Shown: positions 1 through 11,649, counted from the first letter of the stretch. The stretch: 38,891 nt of DNA from Chara braunii (GCA_003427395.1 BFEA01000460.1:398768-437658), one strand, 5' to 3'. A program made the numbers and translations. Notes: generated by a model from the sequence alone, not told the origin.

Positions 1-22
1 TTTCCATTTATTATTATTAGCG

Positions 23-1000
<978 letters not shown>

Positions 1001-1145
1001 TAGAAAAAAAAGGGGCTCCACCGACCGCGTTTTTCGATGAAAGTTACGTAAGTCGTGCAGATGGAACGTGGACACAAGATGGATGAGGTCCAACACAGGA
1101 TGGCCGAGGTCCAATGTGCTGGACCGCCCCACTGTCGTTGATATA

Positions 1146-1351
1146 TTTTTTCTTCCCATGGATGTTGTTTCGACCGAGAACCGCTAATGAAATACTTGAG
1201 AACGAAGAAGGGGAGGGCTCATCTGCAAAATAAGTTTTCTTTACATTTTTTTTTCTTCCCATGGATATCGTTTCAACCGATCACCGCTAATGAAAAACTT
1301 GAGAGAGAAGAAGAGGAAGACTGGGCTGTAAACTAAGTTTTCTTCAAACCC
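1146..1351. repeat. Two-copy tandem duplication, period 103
   Basis: The segment starting at the T-rich TTCTTCCCATGG box is repeated: ATGG lies at 1158 and again at 1261. Both units continue through ACCGCTAATGAAA, CTTGAGA, a GA-rich block and AAGTTTTCTT. The units are about 80 percent alike by eye. Confidence 0.85.
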
Positions 1352-1454
1352 CGGAGTGAGCCACAAAACTGTCATTTTTGTGAGTGTAGCCTGTGTAGAA
1401 CTGGAAAATCTTTTCTTTTTTTTCCTTCTCAAAATTCAATGTCATTACTCAAAT

Positions 1455-1520
1455 CATTCGGAGGCCAGGGACCAAGTCCCACATGCGCCGTTGAACTATC
1501 TCAACACAACGGTGTGACAC
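1455..1520 (-). repeat. tRNA-like / GGGACTTGRTCCC motif, copy 1
   Basis: Read on the minus strand this has TAGTTCAACGG (fits an RNA polymerase III A-box pattern, 1488-1498) followed by GGGACTTGGTCCC (1468-1480), which can pair into a short hairpin. The same pair of words recurs on the plus strand at 2187-2217. It could be a decayed tRNA-derived SINE fragment, but no convincing B box is present. Confidence 0.3.
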
Positions 1521-1823
1521 GGTTTTTGTGACTTGACAAACTCAAAACATAGGCAAAAAAGGAGAATCAAATGCTGCTGAAAGCTTTTCGTTCCCTATTT
1601 AAAAAAAAACAATAAATAACCAAATGCTACTGAAATCTTTGTCCGTATTTTCTAAAAAGTAAAATGAAAAATATAACAATCCTCAGTGAAAGGCTCCGCA
1701 TACCACGCAAGGTCGGAAACAGAGACTCATTAGAACATGAAATGAACGTAGACAGTACTCTTGGCATGGTGCATTAACAGAAACGAGTTTTGGACTGCAC
1801 AACCAAACACAGCATGAACACTC

Positions 1824-1920
1824 TCTGTCAGGGTGTCCTCCCACGACTGTCAAAGTGTCCTCCCAAAAAATGTCAGAGTGTCCTCCCACGACTGTCGGAG
1901 TGTCCTCCCACAGAAGGTCA
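1824..1920. repeat. 22-bp minisatellite, four units
   Basis: GTGTCCTCCCA recurs at 1833, 1855, 1878 and 1900, separated by CGACTGTC-like or AAAATGTC-like text, a period of 22-23 bp. The open frame across it is repetitive and not convincing as a gene. Confidence 0.9.
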
Positions 1921-1937
1921 TGATGGCACAAGCATCG

Positions 1938-1992
1938 TTGAACCCATACCCACTCTAAGTGGGTATGTAGTTGGAGTGGGGTATGGGTTCAA
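1938..1992. repeat. Imperfect inverted repeat
   Basis: TTGAACCCATACCCACTC (1938 on) is complementary to GAGTGGGGTATGGGTTCAA (1974-1992) with one extra base, giving a stem of about 18 bp around a ~19-nt loop. Confidence 0.85.
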
Positions 1993-2156
1993 CTGAAGAT
2001 GGGCAGGGTAGGGGGCATTGTATTCGGGCGGGGGGATTTTCAACACGTTTCTTGAACCAGAAAACAAAAACGAAAGTCTTTCAAGTTGTATTTTGTACAG
2101 CTAAGAACAACAAAAGGATGTGCATCTCCCGATGCATCTAAGGCATCGCGTGAGGT

Positions 2157-2203
2157 CATACACGTTGAGCTAGTTCAACGTTGAACTGGCTCAACGGTGT
2201 ATG
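2157..2203. repeat. 47-bp near-perfect palindrome
   Basis: CATACACGTTGAGC at the left meets GCTCAACGGTGTATG at the right, with TTCAACGTTGAA at the centre. Only a few positions break the symmetry. The right arm continues into GCGGGACTTGATCTCG, linking it to the motif at 1468 and to the hairpins in 27.4-28.3 kb. It may have formed by head-to-head joining of two copies of the 1.46-kb repeat. Confidence 0.85.
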
Positions 2204-3985
2204 CGGGACTTGATCTCGGGGTCATCTACATTACTTCCCCATTTAAACTAGTATGTGGAAGCATCATCCAACTTAGCTTACAGGCTGAAAGCCCACAAGT
2301 TTTTCCTACAGACTCAGCAACCCGTTGGTGGCGTAGTTGTCTACACACTATGGAGTATCCTCTCTAATTTCGAGGGAGGGTGCAATTTTATCTGTACAAC
2401 TAGCAAAATCCTAAGGAGTTCGCTACTCAAACGAGGCCTACTTTTTGCATTAACTATACTATCTACGAAAGAAAACACACAGAGGAGGAACCTCAATGTT
2501 AACAAAATCCTGTAACAAAAACAAGCAATGAGACTATTCAGAGGGATGCTAAGATATGATCCTACCTCCCATTCCTACCTACTGTTGTACAATCACCTTT
2601 TTTTGAACCAGAGCCTATAAGGTCTGGGGATTGCATCCAAGACCACAACTACTAGTAATCTACAGTGTTTGTTCTATCCGAGTCCCTATTGTCGTGAGAG
2701 AAGTCGTTTTCCACCTCGGAGTCCTGACTAAATTGAAAAAAAACGCAAACAAAGGGCCTCGTTCGACACCACTAGAGGTTCGCGGTTTTTCTAGGGCAGA
2801 GAACTTGGGAAATGTGATTAATTTCGCCTAACCGTTTTTTTGGTTCTAGAACCGTTGAGATGGATGCCCTAAAGACTCAGGTGCCGACAACAGGGAGTCA
2901 GGAGTAGTTGTGGTTGGTGGAAAACTATTGGAAAAAACAAAATCCATGTTTTATGCATTTTTTAGGTTACAACCCTAACCTCTCTAGTGACCTCCTAAGG
3001 TGACCTTGAGATTTTGTTTTTTTGGCTGGGGCGCTGTTGGTGTGAATACCCTTACAAGGGTATCCGCCCTGGTTTTTGCAAGTGGCAGAAAGTAGTTGGT
3101 CTAAAGTTTAAGTATACCGCGCTAGGCACGGCTGTGTCTGTGATTATGTTGACTGGGTCGTCGACTACAATAGAGAGTGCATGGGCGCGCAAGTTTAAGG
3201 TGCGCGTGATTTCCTCTTTTTGATCACGGTTGTGAAACCGGCGCGGATGCCGGTCGTTTTGTATTACTATGAATATTATTTATTTTTAATTAAATCAGGA
3301 TTTAGGAATACTTTTTTACTTTCCTTCTGTTTAGTACGATTGACGGCTCGGTGACCAGATATAAATATATAACGGATCCAGATGATTGGAGCTGGTGGAT
3401 ATGGCTAAGTAAGAACAGTCGCGACACGGTCATTGGCCGACGTGAACTTTCGGTGGCCATGCACATAGGCGTAGGCTGAGAAATGGCGCAGGGCGCTTTC
3501 GCGACCCTGAACGACCGCGCCGAATCACTTCATTTGGAGTTTCGGGCTTAGTTGTTACAGGCATGGGCTTAGCCCTATAGGTTACGACATTGGATGGACA
3601 CTACAGAGGTTAAGGGATCGAGGCCAGCGGACACCGGCGCGGCGGCAACGGAGCGTCGAGGAGGGAGCCGATGGGGTTGAGGCTCGCCGGGCTATCCCCT
3701 TTGGTTTTGCCATCAGCAGGCGTGAAACGCAATGTTGGCATTTTATTTTCCCTTCGTTCGTCATACTCTGACGACTAGAGATCTCTGATTGTTAAACTTA
3801 TTATTATTATTATTGGTATGCTCCGGCACCCCTTTTGACTTGTTACGACGCTAGGCTTAGAGGTCGTCACGACGTTCGAGGACCTTGAGAGCGCGCCTCA
3901 TATGATTGACCTACCGGATTCCGTGTGTTCGGAACACTAACGAAGTTTCTCTACTTGGGTTGTTTTGAAACGTGGACCGAGGAGT
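2204..3985. other. No gene recognised
   Basis: Open frames here are short (under 90 codons), without recognisable domains. Small items seen: a TATAAATAT box at 3360-3368, a short palindromic ACCCTTACAAGGGT near 3049, a CCGGCGCGGATGCCGG hairpin near 3237, and a TTA trinucleotide run at about 3797-3815. Base composition becomes G+C-richer from about 3.4 kb. I see nothing that decides a function. Confidence 0.6.
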
Positions 3986-4785
3986 TCAACGTGTATGAGG
4001 GCCACGGGTGATAGGCCCGCTAGGCGGAAGAAAATCTTGAGTGGCGGGGGTTGTCGCGGATGCACTATCTGCCGGCCAGGGTCTGTCGTGAGAGGTTTGA
4101 GTGTGAGCATGGCTTGTGGGACCCGGTAGGTGGTGGGTTGTACCTAAGCGCAGTAATACAGCGTACTGGGGCGAGGACCGCAAACTGTCGCGTCCACTCG
4201 CGGGAAAAACCTCCCCCACTTTGACTTCAAAAATTCTCATTTGAATATTTGCTACTACTACCGAGGCTGGTACTGAACCCGTTCTTACCCAGGCCACACT
4301 TAGGCTTGCAACTGGCCGCATCTGCGACCTTGCCGGAGGTCCGGGGGGGACTAAGGTGGGGCTTATCTGTTGCAAGGCCGAGGTGGTGGCGGGCCCTGCC
4401 TTAAAGAGGAGCGGAGAGGCTGGGACTGTTGAGCTATCGGACCGGGCCACTGCACCTACCAGGCACTGCGAGAAGGGCAGGGGCTGTTGCAGACGGGGAG
4501 GAAAGCTGCAATGAGAGGGAACGAACCTAGCACGGTTCCAAGCAAGGTACGTGCAGCCGGTGGTAGCAGGGCCGAGCTCCTTTGATGGGCCAACCGCTGT
4601 CCCTCCCGTCTGGTTCTCTCCCCCTATGAACATCAGCAGCCTCTGCTCAGTGCCACTCGAGAGGAGGGCGGAAGGCTGAGCCCAGCCGGCCAGCTGTATC
4701 GGGCGCATTCCGAGGACCGACGGGCAGCGAAGTAGGGAAGAGCCCCGGACGACCGTCTGCGCTAGGAGTAAAGCAAATAGGCAGC

Positions 4786-4850
4786 GCAGAGGCAAGCAAC
4801 ACAGAGGCAAGCAACACAGAGGCAAGCAAGCAGGGGCGAGCAACACAGTA
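4786..4850. repeat. 15-bp minisatellite
   Basis: AGAGGCAAGCAACAC is repeated about three times from 4788, followed by degenerate GGCGAGCAACACAG copies. It creates the Leu/Cys-rich start of a long minus-strand open frame that I do not accept as a gene. Confidence 0.8.
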
Positions 4851-5005
4851 ATAGGCAGCGCAGCTATAAGCAGCGGAGCTACGGGTAGCGCTGCGCAGCA
4901 GTAAGGAGAGAGGAGTAGGAGAGAGGAATGGACCGGGACGCATTTTGCGTCAGATCCATTCGCAAAGTTTTGATGGTGAAATAGTGGACATGGCGGACTG
5001 GAAAC

Positions 5006-5540
5006 TTCGTAGTTCGCTCGGCCCTTGAAGGAATCGGGCGGACCAAGGGTCGTTCCCGGGGTTTTGGGCCGGGGCGAACATGAATTTGAAGTTAGATTAT
5101 AAAGAAAGTCGGTAGAAAAGGAAGTAAGTAGGAAAATCAGTGCGAGGAGATATGGCGGGAGCGAGGAGGTAGAGGAGGATGGAAGAGTGAATCCCGTCTG
5201 TTTCGGGATGAAATCTGGTGGGGGAAGTTGTGCTTTCCACGTTTTGGGCCCAGGCGAATCAGGATATGAAGTCAGATTGAGTAAAAAATTAATATAGGAA
5301 AAGGTCAGTATGAAGTGGGCCGCGCGAAGATATAGAGTCGATGGCTATGGCGGAGCAGGATGTGCTTAGCTCACTCGATTCTCAACGGAATCGAGTGAAC
5401 TCAAGTAGTAAATTGAGGTTTTTGGGGCTGGCGAAAGTGATGGTAGGGTTAGATTTCAGGGTAGATTAGTAAGTTAGTCGATGTGAGGGAATGTGACCGC
5501 GCGGAGCTATGAAGGACGCAGAAGTGAAGTTTCACTTTAC
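5006..5540. repeat. Three ~180-bp tandem units, each with a stem-loop
   Basis: GTTTTGGGCC-like boxes occur at about 5061, 5241 and 5418, each followed by GGCGAA, then GAAGTYAGATT or GGGTTAGATT, then AGT-rich text and a GCGCGRAG or GCGAGGAG block. Each box is preceded by an inverted repeat: 5012-5041 (G.U-rich stem), 5191-5209 (ATCCCG/CGGGAT) and 5369-5400 (13-bp arms, one mismatch, loop TCAACG). Sequences of the stems differ while pairing is kept. Confidence 0.65.
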
Positions 5541-7020
5541 TTGGCCGTTCCTCGACCATTTCTGACGAACGAAGATGAGAAAGAGGGGGTATGAACCAAG
5601 GCGAGTAGAATGACGGAGTCAGATGGACGGTTGAATGGCTAGGAAGGGAAGTAGATAGAAAGCAGGTGCCGGGAAAAGTATGAGGAAGAAACTGGGCAGC
5701 GGAACGGGTCGAGAGAAAAGTTAAGAAGAAGAAACTGATAGGACATACGTACCTGGTCACGTCCTAGGGAGAGATTCGTTTTCAATGGTATGTATGGCGG
5801 GCAGCAAAGAAAGGTTGTGTTGTGGTTCCGACTGCATGGTGGTCTCGGAGGTGTGGCAGATGCACAACCGTCGGACTATGGTCGAAGATTCGTCTTTGGT
5901 GACAGGTTACTCGGGCGATGGGTAGGAACGTGCAAAAACAGAGAGGATCTAGTGAGAGATACGTTATCGGTGAACGCATCGGAGAGGGAGAGGGAGAGAA
6001 GGAAGAAGGAGAAGCGCACCTGTTTGGCCGGTGCGTACTCATCCCAGCGGCAGAGGTTCGGATTTGGTCGGAATAGCGACCAGATACACTGGAACGACCG
6101 CAACAGGCAGGAGGGTTGAAGACTGTAGACTGCTGGCTGGGCTCGGACGACTGCGTTTGACCTGTGCAGTAGGCTACTGTGGCTGCGTCAACGGGATGTG
6201 GCGGGATGGCTGCTGCAGTCTTTTTGTAAGTGGTGCGCAGGCTACAGCTATGGGTTGTTGATTGGTTGTGTACGGAGTGTTGCTGCTGCCAATTGCCGCT
6301 GATACTACTGGCCACCGCTAAAGGCCACTAATGCTGCGTCAACTTGCCGCCGGCTATGGCTAATTATCATAGCCTGTTGCTTTGTAGAGACTGAGCTAAG
6401 GAGAGGCGGTATCGCGAGTTGAGAGGTGATTAGGCTTAAGGAGGAGGGTTATTGCCGCGAAGTAAGAGGGCGCCAGGGGGTTGACTCCGACAGCTTGACT
6501 TCAGTACCGATCCCGCTGCTATTGCGAGGCCCTCAGGCGAACCAAGATAACAAGGCCCTCTCTTGCGAGACTGAGAGCACCTTTCTTGGATCTGAGAGAC
6601 TTACATCCTTCTTTTTCTGCCCTCCTTACTCTGAGTCTAGTCCTTGGTTACGAGAGGAAGGCGGCAGGCGGGATCGCAACCCGTAAGTCCGCGTCAAGAC
6701 TCTGTGGGGAGTCCACCCACCGATTGCGGGAGCTCTGCCGGAACTCAGGAGGAGTTCTGGAGGCAGGGAATTGTCAGGTAAACCATTTCCATCTATACAA
6801 CCTACTACCACCCATGTTTGTTTATCCCCTTGCAGTATGACTGCTGTATGCATGCGGCTGTCCCTATGGTTTTTCTTTCTCTTCAGGACCAAAGCAGACT
6901 GAATGGAAGAAATGTGTGAAAGTGAAGTTTAAGTTTCTCTTTTGTTTTGACTGAAAGCAGACTAAGGTATGAATTGGGGGAAGGTGGGAGGAAGGCAGTT
7001 TTGCATGCGGTTGGATGGGT
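5541..7020. other. G+C-rich region, no gene recognised
   Basis: The longest frame is 177 codons on the minus strand (5782-6315). It is rich in Ser, Thr, Pro and His and has no motif I recognise. A GA-rich run lies at 5982-6012 and a short CAG/GTAAAC donor-like site near 6774-6781. The stretch could be the long leader or LTR of an old retroelement, since the LTR at 33-34 kb has similar composition, but I found no convincing alignment between them. Confidence 0.4.
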
Positions 7021-7035
7021 CAACCAAAGCCCGAG

Positions 7036-7594
7036 CATTGTTTCTACTGTGAATGACCCGGGGCTATGCTTATTTGGCTGTTTTTTGAAGAACTAGACAT
7101 TGTTTCTACTGTGAATGGCCTGGTTGCTATGTTTATCTAGTTGTTTTATGGAGGACCAGACATTGTTTCTATTGTGAATGGCCTGTTTACTCTAGTTAAC
7201 TCTGGGGGTTTGCCTCATTGAAGGGGTTTAAATTCTTGTTTTATTCTGACGGAAGATTTTTGGTCTAAGGCTAAGCATTGTTTCTACTGTGAATGGTTTA
7301 GCCTGAAAACCACGCACGTGAACTAAACTAAGTATAAAGGAAAGTACTTTATGTATATTTGTATGTGAACTGACAGCTGGACATAGTTTCTTCTGTGAAT
7401 GGCCCAACGCTAAGCCATATCGTTAAGAAGAAAAAGGAAAAAATATAAAGTATGAATGAAAGTAACCAGGGCAAGCTGAACATTGTTTCTACTATGAATG
7501 ACCTAGTCATATGCCCAAAAGAAGAGAGAAGTAGTTGTGCAACCTGTTCGTGTATATCTTAAAAGCAAGCTGGGCATTGTTTCTACAGTGAATG
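7036..7594 (+). repeat. Seven interspersed copies of a hairpin motif
   Basis: The 20-mer CATTGTTTCTACTGTGAATG, or a close variant, occurs at 7036, 7098, 7161, 7276, 7382, 7481 and 7575 with irregular 62-115 bp spacing and unrelated DNA between. CATT and AATG pair. The flanks add outer pairs that differ between copies: GGCTAA with TTAGCC at 7276, AACTAG with CTGGTT at 7098, and GCCC with GGGC at 7036. Copies at 7161, 7481 and 7575 pair less well. The loop is nearly fixed while arms vary. Function unknown. Confidence 0.8.
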
Positions 7595-7879
7595 GTCCAA
7601 CTCTATGCCTTATGTAAGATGGGTATAAGGATCAAATAACTTAGAAGGTTCATAAACTATCTTATGGAAAGAACTTGGGATGGTGAGAGTACTTACCTTT
7701 GTGGTTTGGTTTGCATGTGACTGAGTGAGATGACTGGTTTGTTTGGGTTTCAGTATTATAGGTAGTCGCTTTAGTTGCTCGCCACGTGCTAGAGCTATAG
7801 GAGTTAGTGTCAATTCCTGCATTTTCTGTAGTAACTTCTTTTTACTTAGATCAATTCTTGCATTTTCTGAGGTCTTTTC

Positions 7880-8460
7880 TTACATTTGGCTTTGTATAAA
7901 TCTTAGCAAGCTACTTTCTCTACGGGAAGCGCTGCTGAAATTTCTACAAATCTAAGGAGTTAGTTGGATTTTGACTTGTCGAAAGTTCAACTTTGTCTTT
8001 TCTCTTATCTGACTTCGTTAAAATATGGGAAGTCTCATTTTCTAAAGGGAGTGCTGCCCAAATTTTTGTTAATTCAGGGAGTTAGACAAAAATGAACTTT
8101 GGGAAGTCAAAGTTACTTTCAAATTCTGGACCTAGCCTTGTATAAATTTTGGAATAGCACTTTTCTAGAGGGAGTGCTGCCGAAATTTCTGCAAAGCAAA
8201 GGAGTTAGTTAAATCTTGTCTAAATTGAACTCGGGTTGTTTTCTGAGTTCATATCTGACTTAGTATAAATCTGGGAAGTGTCCCTTTCTAAAGGGAATGA
8301 TGCCCAAACTTCTATCGATTCAGAGAGTTAGACAAACTTTGACTTTCCAGAGTTAGAGATTATTTATGCTTTCATATATGGAGTTTTATAAATTCTGGAA
8401 AGACACTTTTCTTACAGGAAGCGTTGCCGAAATTTTCTTAGTTTAAAGGAGCTAGATTAT
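7880..8460 (+). repeat. ~122-bp tandem array with alternating monomers
   Basis: The anchor GTGCTGCC and its variants recur at about 7929, 8051, 8174, 8297 and 8421. Each monomer holds TATAAATYTKGGAA, CTTTTCTA, AGGGAGTGCTGCC, an AAATTTCT box and GGAGTTAG. Monomers 1, 3 and 5 read GAAATTT with AAAGGAGYTAG, while 2 and 4 read CCCAAAYTT with AGGGAGTTAGACAAA. That gives a dimeric higher-order period of about 245 bp. The array ends exactly where the minus-strand gypsy pol breaks off, so it marks a junction. Confidence 0.85.
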
Positions 8461-9462
8461 ATTTTGACAGGTGACGATTCTGCATACATCTTCTTGAAAC
8501 CAAATGCCCCTCAACATCATGACGTTCCCCAATGAGTAAACTCTTAATTTGTTCTTTGTGAGGAATACGTAATCGTTCTTCAATTTTATCTATGTAGAAG
8601 AGTAAATCATCAGTTATTTGATACTCTGATAATAGTTCAGAGTTTTTTTGTCGGGTCCCAATGATAGGACTCCAGATAGGATCATTCTCATAACCCTTCT
8701 GTATCTGTTCTTTCAGTTTATTCCCAATATCGAGATAAGAGACAATGGTTCTAAAGAAGTCTGCACGCCTGGATAAAGCGTCCGCAACAACATTAAACTT
8801 ACCTTTGATTGTCTTTAACTCTAAATCAAAGGCATCAATGAAAACGGACCATCTTACTAACTTATCAGAGAGTCTAGGCTGAGTCTTAATCCACTTCACA
8901 GTAGAATGGTCATAGTAAACAGTGAAGTACCTCCCTAACAAGTAGTTTTTCCAGGTGTCCAGTGCGGCAATTCAGGCATACAATTCCCTTTCATAGGTGG
9001 AGTTGGTCACTTTCTCTTACGGAAGTCTCCTGGATATAGACTCAATAGGTTTATATCCCTTACCATAGACCAGCTGTAGCACGACCCTGATCCCATACTG
9101 ACTTGTGTAAGTCGTGACGATGAAAGGAAGGGAAAGGTCAACAATTTTTAAGACAGGGTAGTGAGTCAAAATATACTTCAACTTTTGGAATGACGACTCA
9201 CAATGTTTGTCCTACAACTAAGGTTTTTCCTTCTTCTGAAGTTTTCTCATATGAGCAACTATCAAAGAGAAGTTTTTGACGAACTTCCTATAGTAATTAG
9301 CAAGTCCTAGGAAAAATATCAACGCAATTATGCTTTTAGGTTGCGGTCAGTCTCGAATTGATGTAATCTTAATTTCTTCCAGTCTTAGTCCTTCCTCATT
9401 TACCATATGCCCTAAGAACAAGACTTCAGGCTTAGCAAACTCAGACGTTTTCGGGTTCAGCT
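8438..9462 (-). pseudogene. gypsy pol: RT thumb, RNase H and start of integrase
   Basis: Reading from 9462 downwards, LKLNPKTSEFAKPEV and VLFLGHMVNEEGLR match the RT thumb/connection. The Trp codon expected before PQP is TGA. FIVTTYTSQYGI (about 9100) is the RNase H start, with Tyr where the first catalytic Asp is expected. A stop interrupts RRLP-EKVTN near 9020. An open frame from 8941 gives FTVYYDHSTVKWI, a second RNase H acidic motif, and VVADALSRR. It then gives the region before the integrase HHCC finger (RLRIPHKEQ, HDVEGHLV) and loses homology. Non-functional. Confidence 0.88.
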
Positions 9463-9465
9463 TAA

Positions 9466-9740
9466 GATTATATATTCTTTATATATATTCTTTATATTAT
9501 TCATCTAATTAGATTATATTAATTATTCATTCAATTATATGGAACATATTAATTGAACATATTATTCTATATTTCATGCATAATCACAGCGACAGGCGAT
9601 CCGATTACTTTACCTAGTCAAGATATGCTATTAGGATTATATATGCTAACACTTGAAGACTTCCAAAGAAGTTTTTATTTCTCTCAAGGACGATACAATA
9701 CATTTTAAATCTTATTAATATATATTATCATACAAAACTA
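9466..9740. mobile_element. AT-rich insertion inside gypsy RT
   Basis: RT reads up to LQKLHKGY on the right side (about 9750) and resumes at LKLNPKTSEF on the left side (about 9462). Conserved gypsy RTs have only a few residues between these points. The intervening ~275 bp is strongly AT-rich (TATATTCTTTATATA and similar) and shows no open frame, clear terminal inverted repeat or obvious target duplication. It could be an unclassified small element or a filler segment. Confidence 0.65.
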
Positions 9741-10540
9741 TACCCAAAAAAGTATCCCTTGTGCAACTTCTGCAAAATCATTCGTAGATGTTTAGATGTC
9801 TTATTGTACACTGGAATGTCATCGAGATAGACTACTACGAACTTATCAGGCCATTGACGAAACAATTCATTCATTGACCTTTGGAAGGTCGCAGGTGTAT
9901 TAGTCAGACCGACACATATAACCACAAACTCGCAGTGACCATACCTGGTTCGGAAAACCGTCTTGTGTTCATCTTCAGGACTCACCCCGATCTGGTGGTA
10001 CCCTGACTTGAGATCAATCTTACTGAAGTACCTGCATCCATGTAAATGGTCCAACATGTTATCAATTTGCAGAAGTGGTTCCACGTTATTACAGTGACGA
10101 AGTTCAACCCTCGATAATCAATATATAGTCGAAGTTCACCTTCCTTTTTGGGCACAAACAAGACAGATGCACCACAAGGAGATGAGTTAGGGCGAATCCA
10201 TCCCTTGTCAGTAAGTTCTTGCAGCCTCTTACGCAGTTCCTTATGTTCCCTAGGAAACATTCGGTAGATGGGACCCTTGAGAATCTTGCTTCCAGAAATA
10301 ATCTCGATCGTGTGCTTAATAGCACGCTCAGTGATTTCCGCTCAGTCTGCAAGTCCTTATACTCATCGAGAAGTTTTTCAATAGAAGGAGGATAAGATGA
10401 AAAACACTCACCTACTCCTTTCACGAGTATCATCATTGCATCATGATCCAACTTCTTCTTACAGACCATGGACCTAAAGGTTGGGTAACTCATACAACAA
10501 AAAGACAAGGTAGAGTCAGAGTCAGACCTATGATACAACT
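9741..10540 (-). pseudogene. gypsy pol: protease-RT linker and reverse transcriptase
   Basis: From 10540 downwards comes a linker with LLDEYKDLQTE. Then follow ELRKRLQELTDKGWIRPN, ASVLFVPKKEGELRLYIDYR and GLN of the RT fingers. After a frameshift near 10085 come SKIDLKSGYHQIGV (motif A, catalytic Asp present), RTRYGHCEFVV and VYLDDIPVYNKT (motif C YLDD intact, about 9815-9850). The frame then runs into the AT-rich insertion. At least two frameshifts separate the linker, fingers and palm. The family is clear; the copy is dead. Confidence 0.9.
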
Positions 10541-10619
10541 TTATTGCTCGAAGTTCGGACTTTTCGTCCTTTAACTTGATAATTTTATCTTTGAACCTTA
10601 CCTCTGGATCGGCTTCCTC

Positions 10620-10900
10620 ATGTCAATCCATTCTCAGAATCATGTCAAACGATAGGTTTTTTTCGATTAGGAATGAAATTTCATGTAAAATCTTTTTCCC
10701 TTCCTTGGTCCTGAAATAACATTTTACACGATCGACATATTGAGAGACAATGATCGTGCTTTGGTCAGCCAACATAGACGTGATAGGTCGAGGTAAATCA
10801 TTTACCTTCATTCCCAAATGCAATTTGCGAATTGCCTTCCCTGAGATGTAAAATCACGTCGATCCTGGATCTAACAGTGCACCTACTCGCATGTGTGCAA
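10620..10900 (-). pseudogene. gypsy pol: aspartic protease remnant
   Basis: Minus-strand translation gives ALLDPGST followed by a TGA and FYIS. Retroviral-type proteases have D-T/S-G here. The middle residue is Pro (codon at 10866-10868) and the stop is at 10854-10856. Downstream, an open frame (10823-10623) continues to SFDMILRMD, which matches the conserved protease tail that precedes the RT linker. The Asp is present but the loop is altered and interrupted, so activity is not expected. Confidence 0.8.
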
Positions 10901-11188
10901 TCTCAATATCCGCAATCATTTGTTCATCCTTAGTCTTCGCTTTCTTAGCCCACGAACTACGTGCTATGAGTTCATTACCGAGTTCATAAAGGGAATTGTC
11001 TAATGAGACAGAGCAAAGAACAGTATTAGGGTGCTCTGAACGATGAGATGACGAAAAACCATCCTCTGCATTGAGAGTCGAGGGGTTAGAAGGGGTTGTA
11101 AGCGCCTTACCTTTGTCTACACCCTTCGACTCTGTAGGAGAAGAGCCTACTCCTACGGGCTACTTGCTTTTGGGTTCCGGATAAGTGA

Positions 11189-11230
11189 GCACAAGACTAT
11201 CACATGACCCACGGTGCCAGACTTGAGGCA
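11189..11230 (-). pseudogene. gag zinc knuckle remnant (CCHC with Cys to Ser)
   Basis: Minus-strand translation gives C-L-K-S-G-T-V-G-H-V-I-V-L-C. The spacing is exactly C-X2-C-X4-H-X4-C, but the second Cys is Ser. It lies between the gag-like coiled coil and the protease, the expected place for the nucleocapsid finger. Flanking sequence (10.9-11.65 kb) is interrupted by stops. Confidence 0.75.
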
Positions 11231-11649
11231 CTGGTGATTGTCCATGTTGGACTGCCACTCCTCACACGTCATCCCTATTTTTTTTCAAGGCTTCCCGAAT
11301 GCAATGTCGAGGTGCTCGGGAAACGAGCGTGACCTCCTCTTCTTCTTCCATTGGCCTTGGCCTCCCTTATTGGCCATTACGATAGCGACGTCACCCTTCT
11401 CGGACTCGCTGCCGCCATTACCTCCTCCTCCCTCAGACTCGTCGAGGGGTAACTTTTCTACAGTATTATCATCAAAAACTATAAGTATATGGTCCTGACG
11501 TTTTTGCCGCTAAAGCACCCGCTTACCATACCCACCAACCGGTCCCGAGTTTACCACTGAAGCATAGGAACCCTTCACTTATGCAGTCATTTGCTCTCGT
11601 TGGAGAGCGAGATCATTAAACTGCAGATAGGTAAGCGACAATTTTATTT

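Noticed and set aside
1455-2240. tRNA genes
   Set aside because: A-box-like words are present, but no cloverleaf can be drawn and the B-box match is poor.
4641-4760. Second copy of the 33-kb LTR
   Set aside because: Only short shared words such as GCTGTATCGGG/ACTGTATCGGG line up; the surrounding sequence does not align.
3986-4846. 286-codon minus-strand open frame
   Set aside because: Its start is a Leu/Cys/Pro run produced by a 15-bp minisatellite, the rest has no motif, and the region is G+C-rich so long frames arise by chance.
7036-7594. CRISPR-like array
   Set aside because: Repeats with unique spacers, but spacing is irregular, the genome is eukaryotic, and there are no associated genes.
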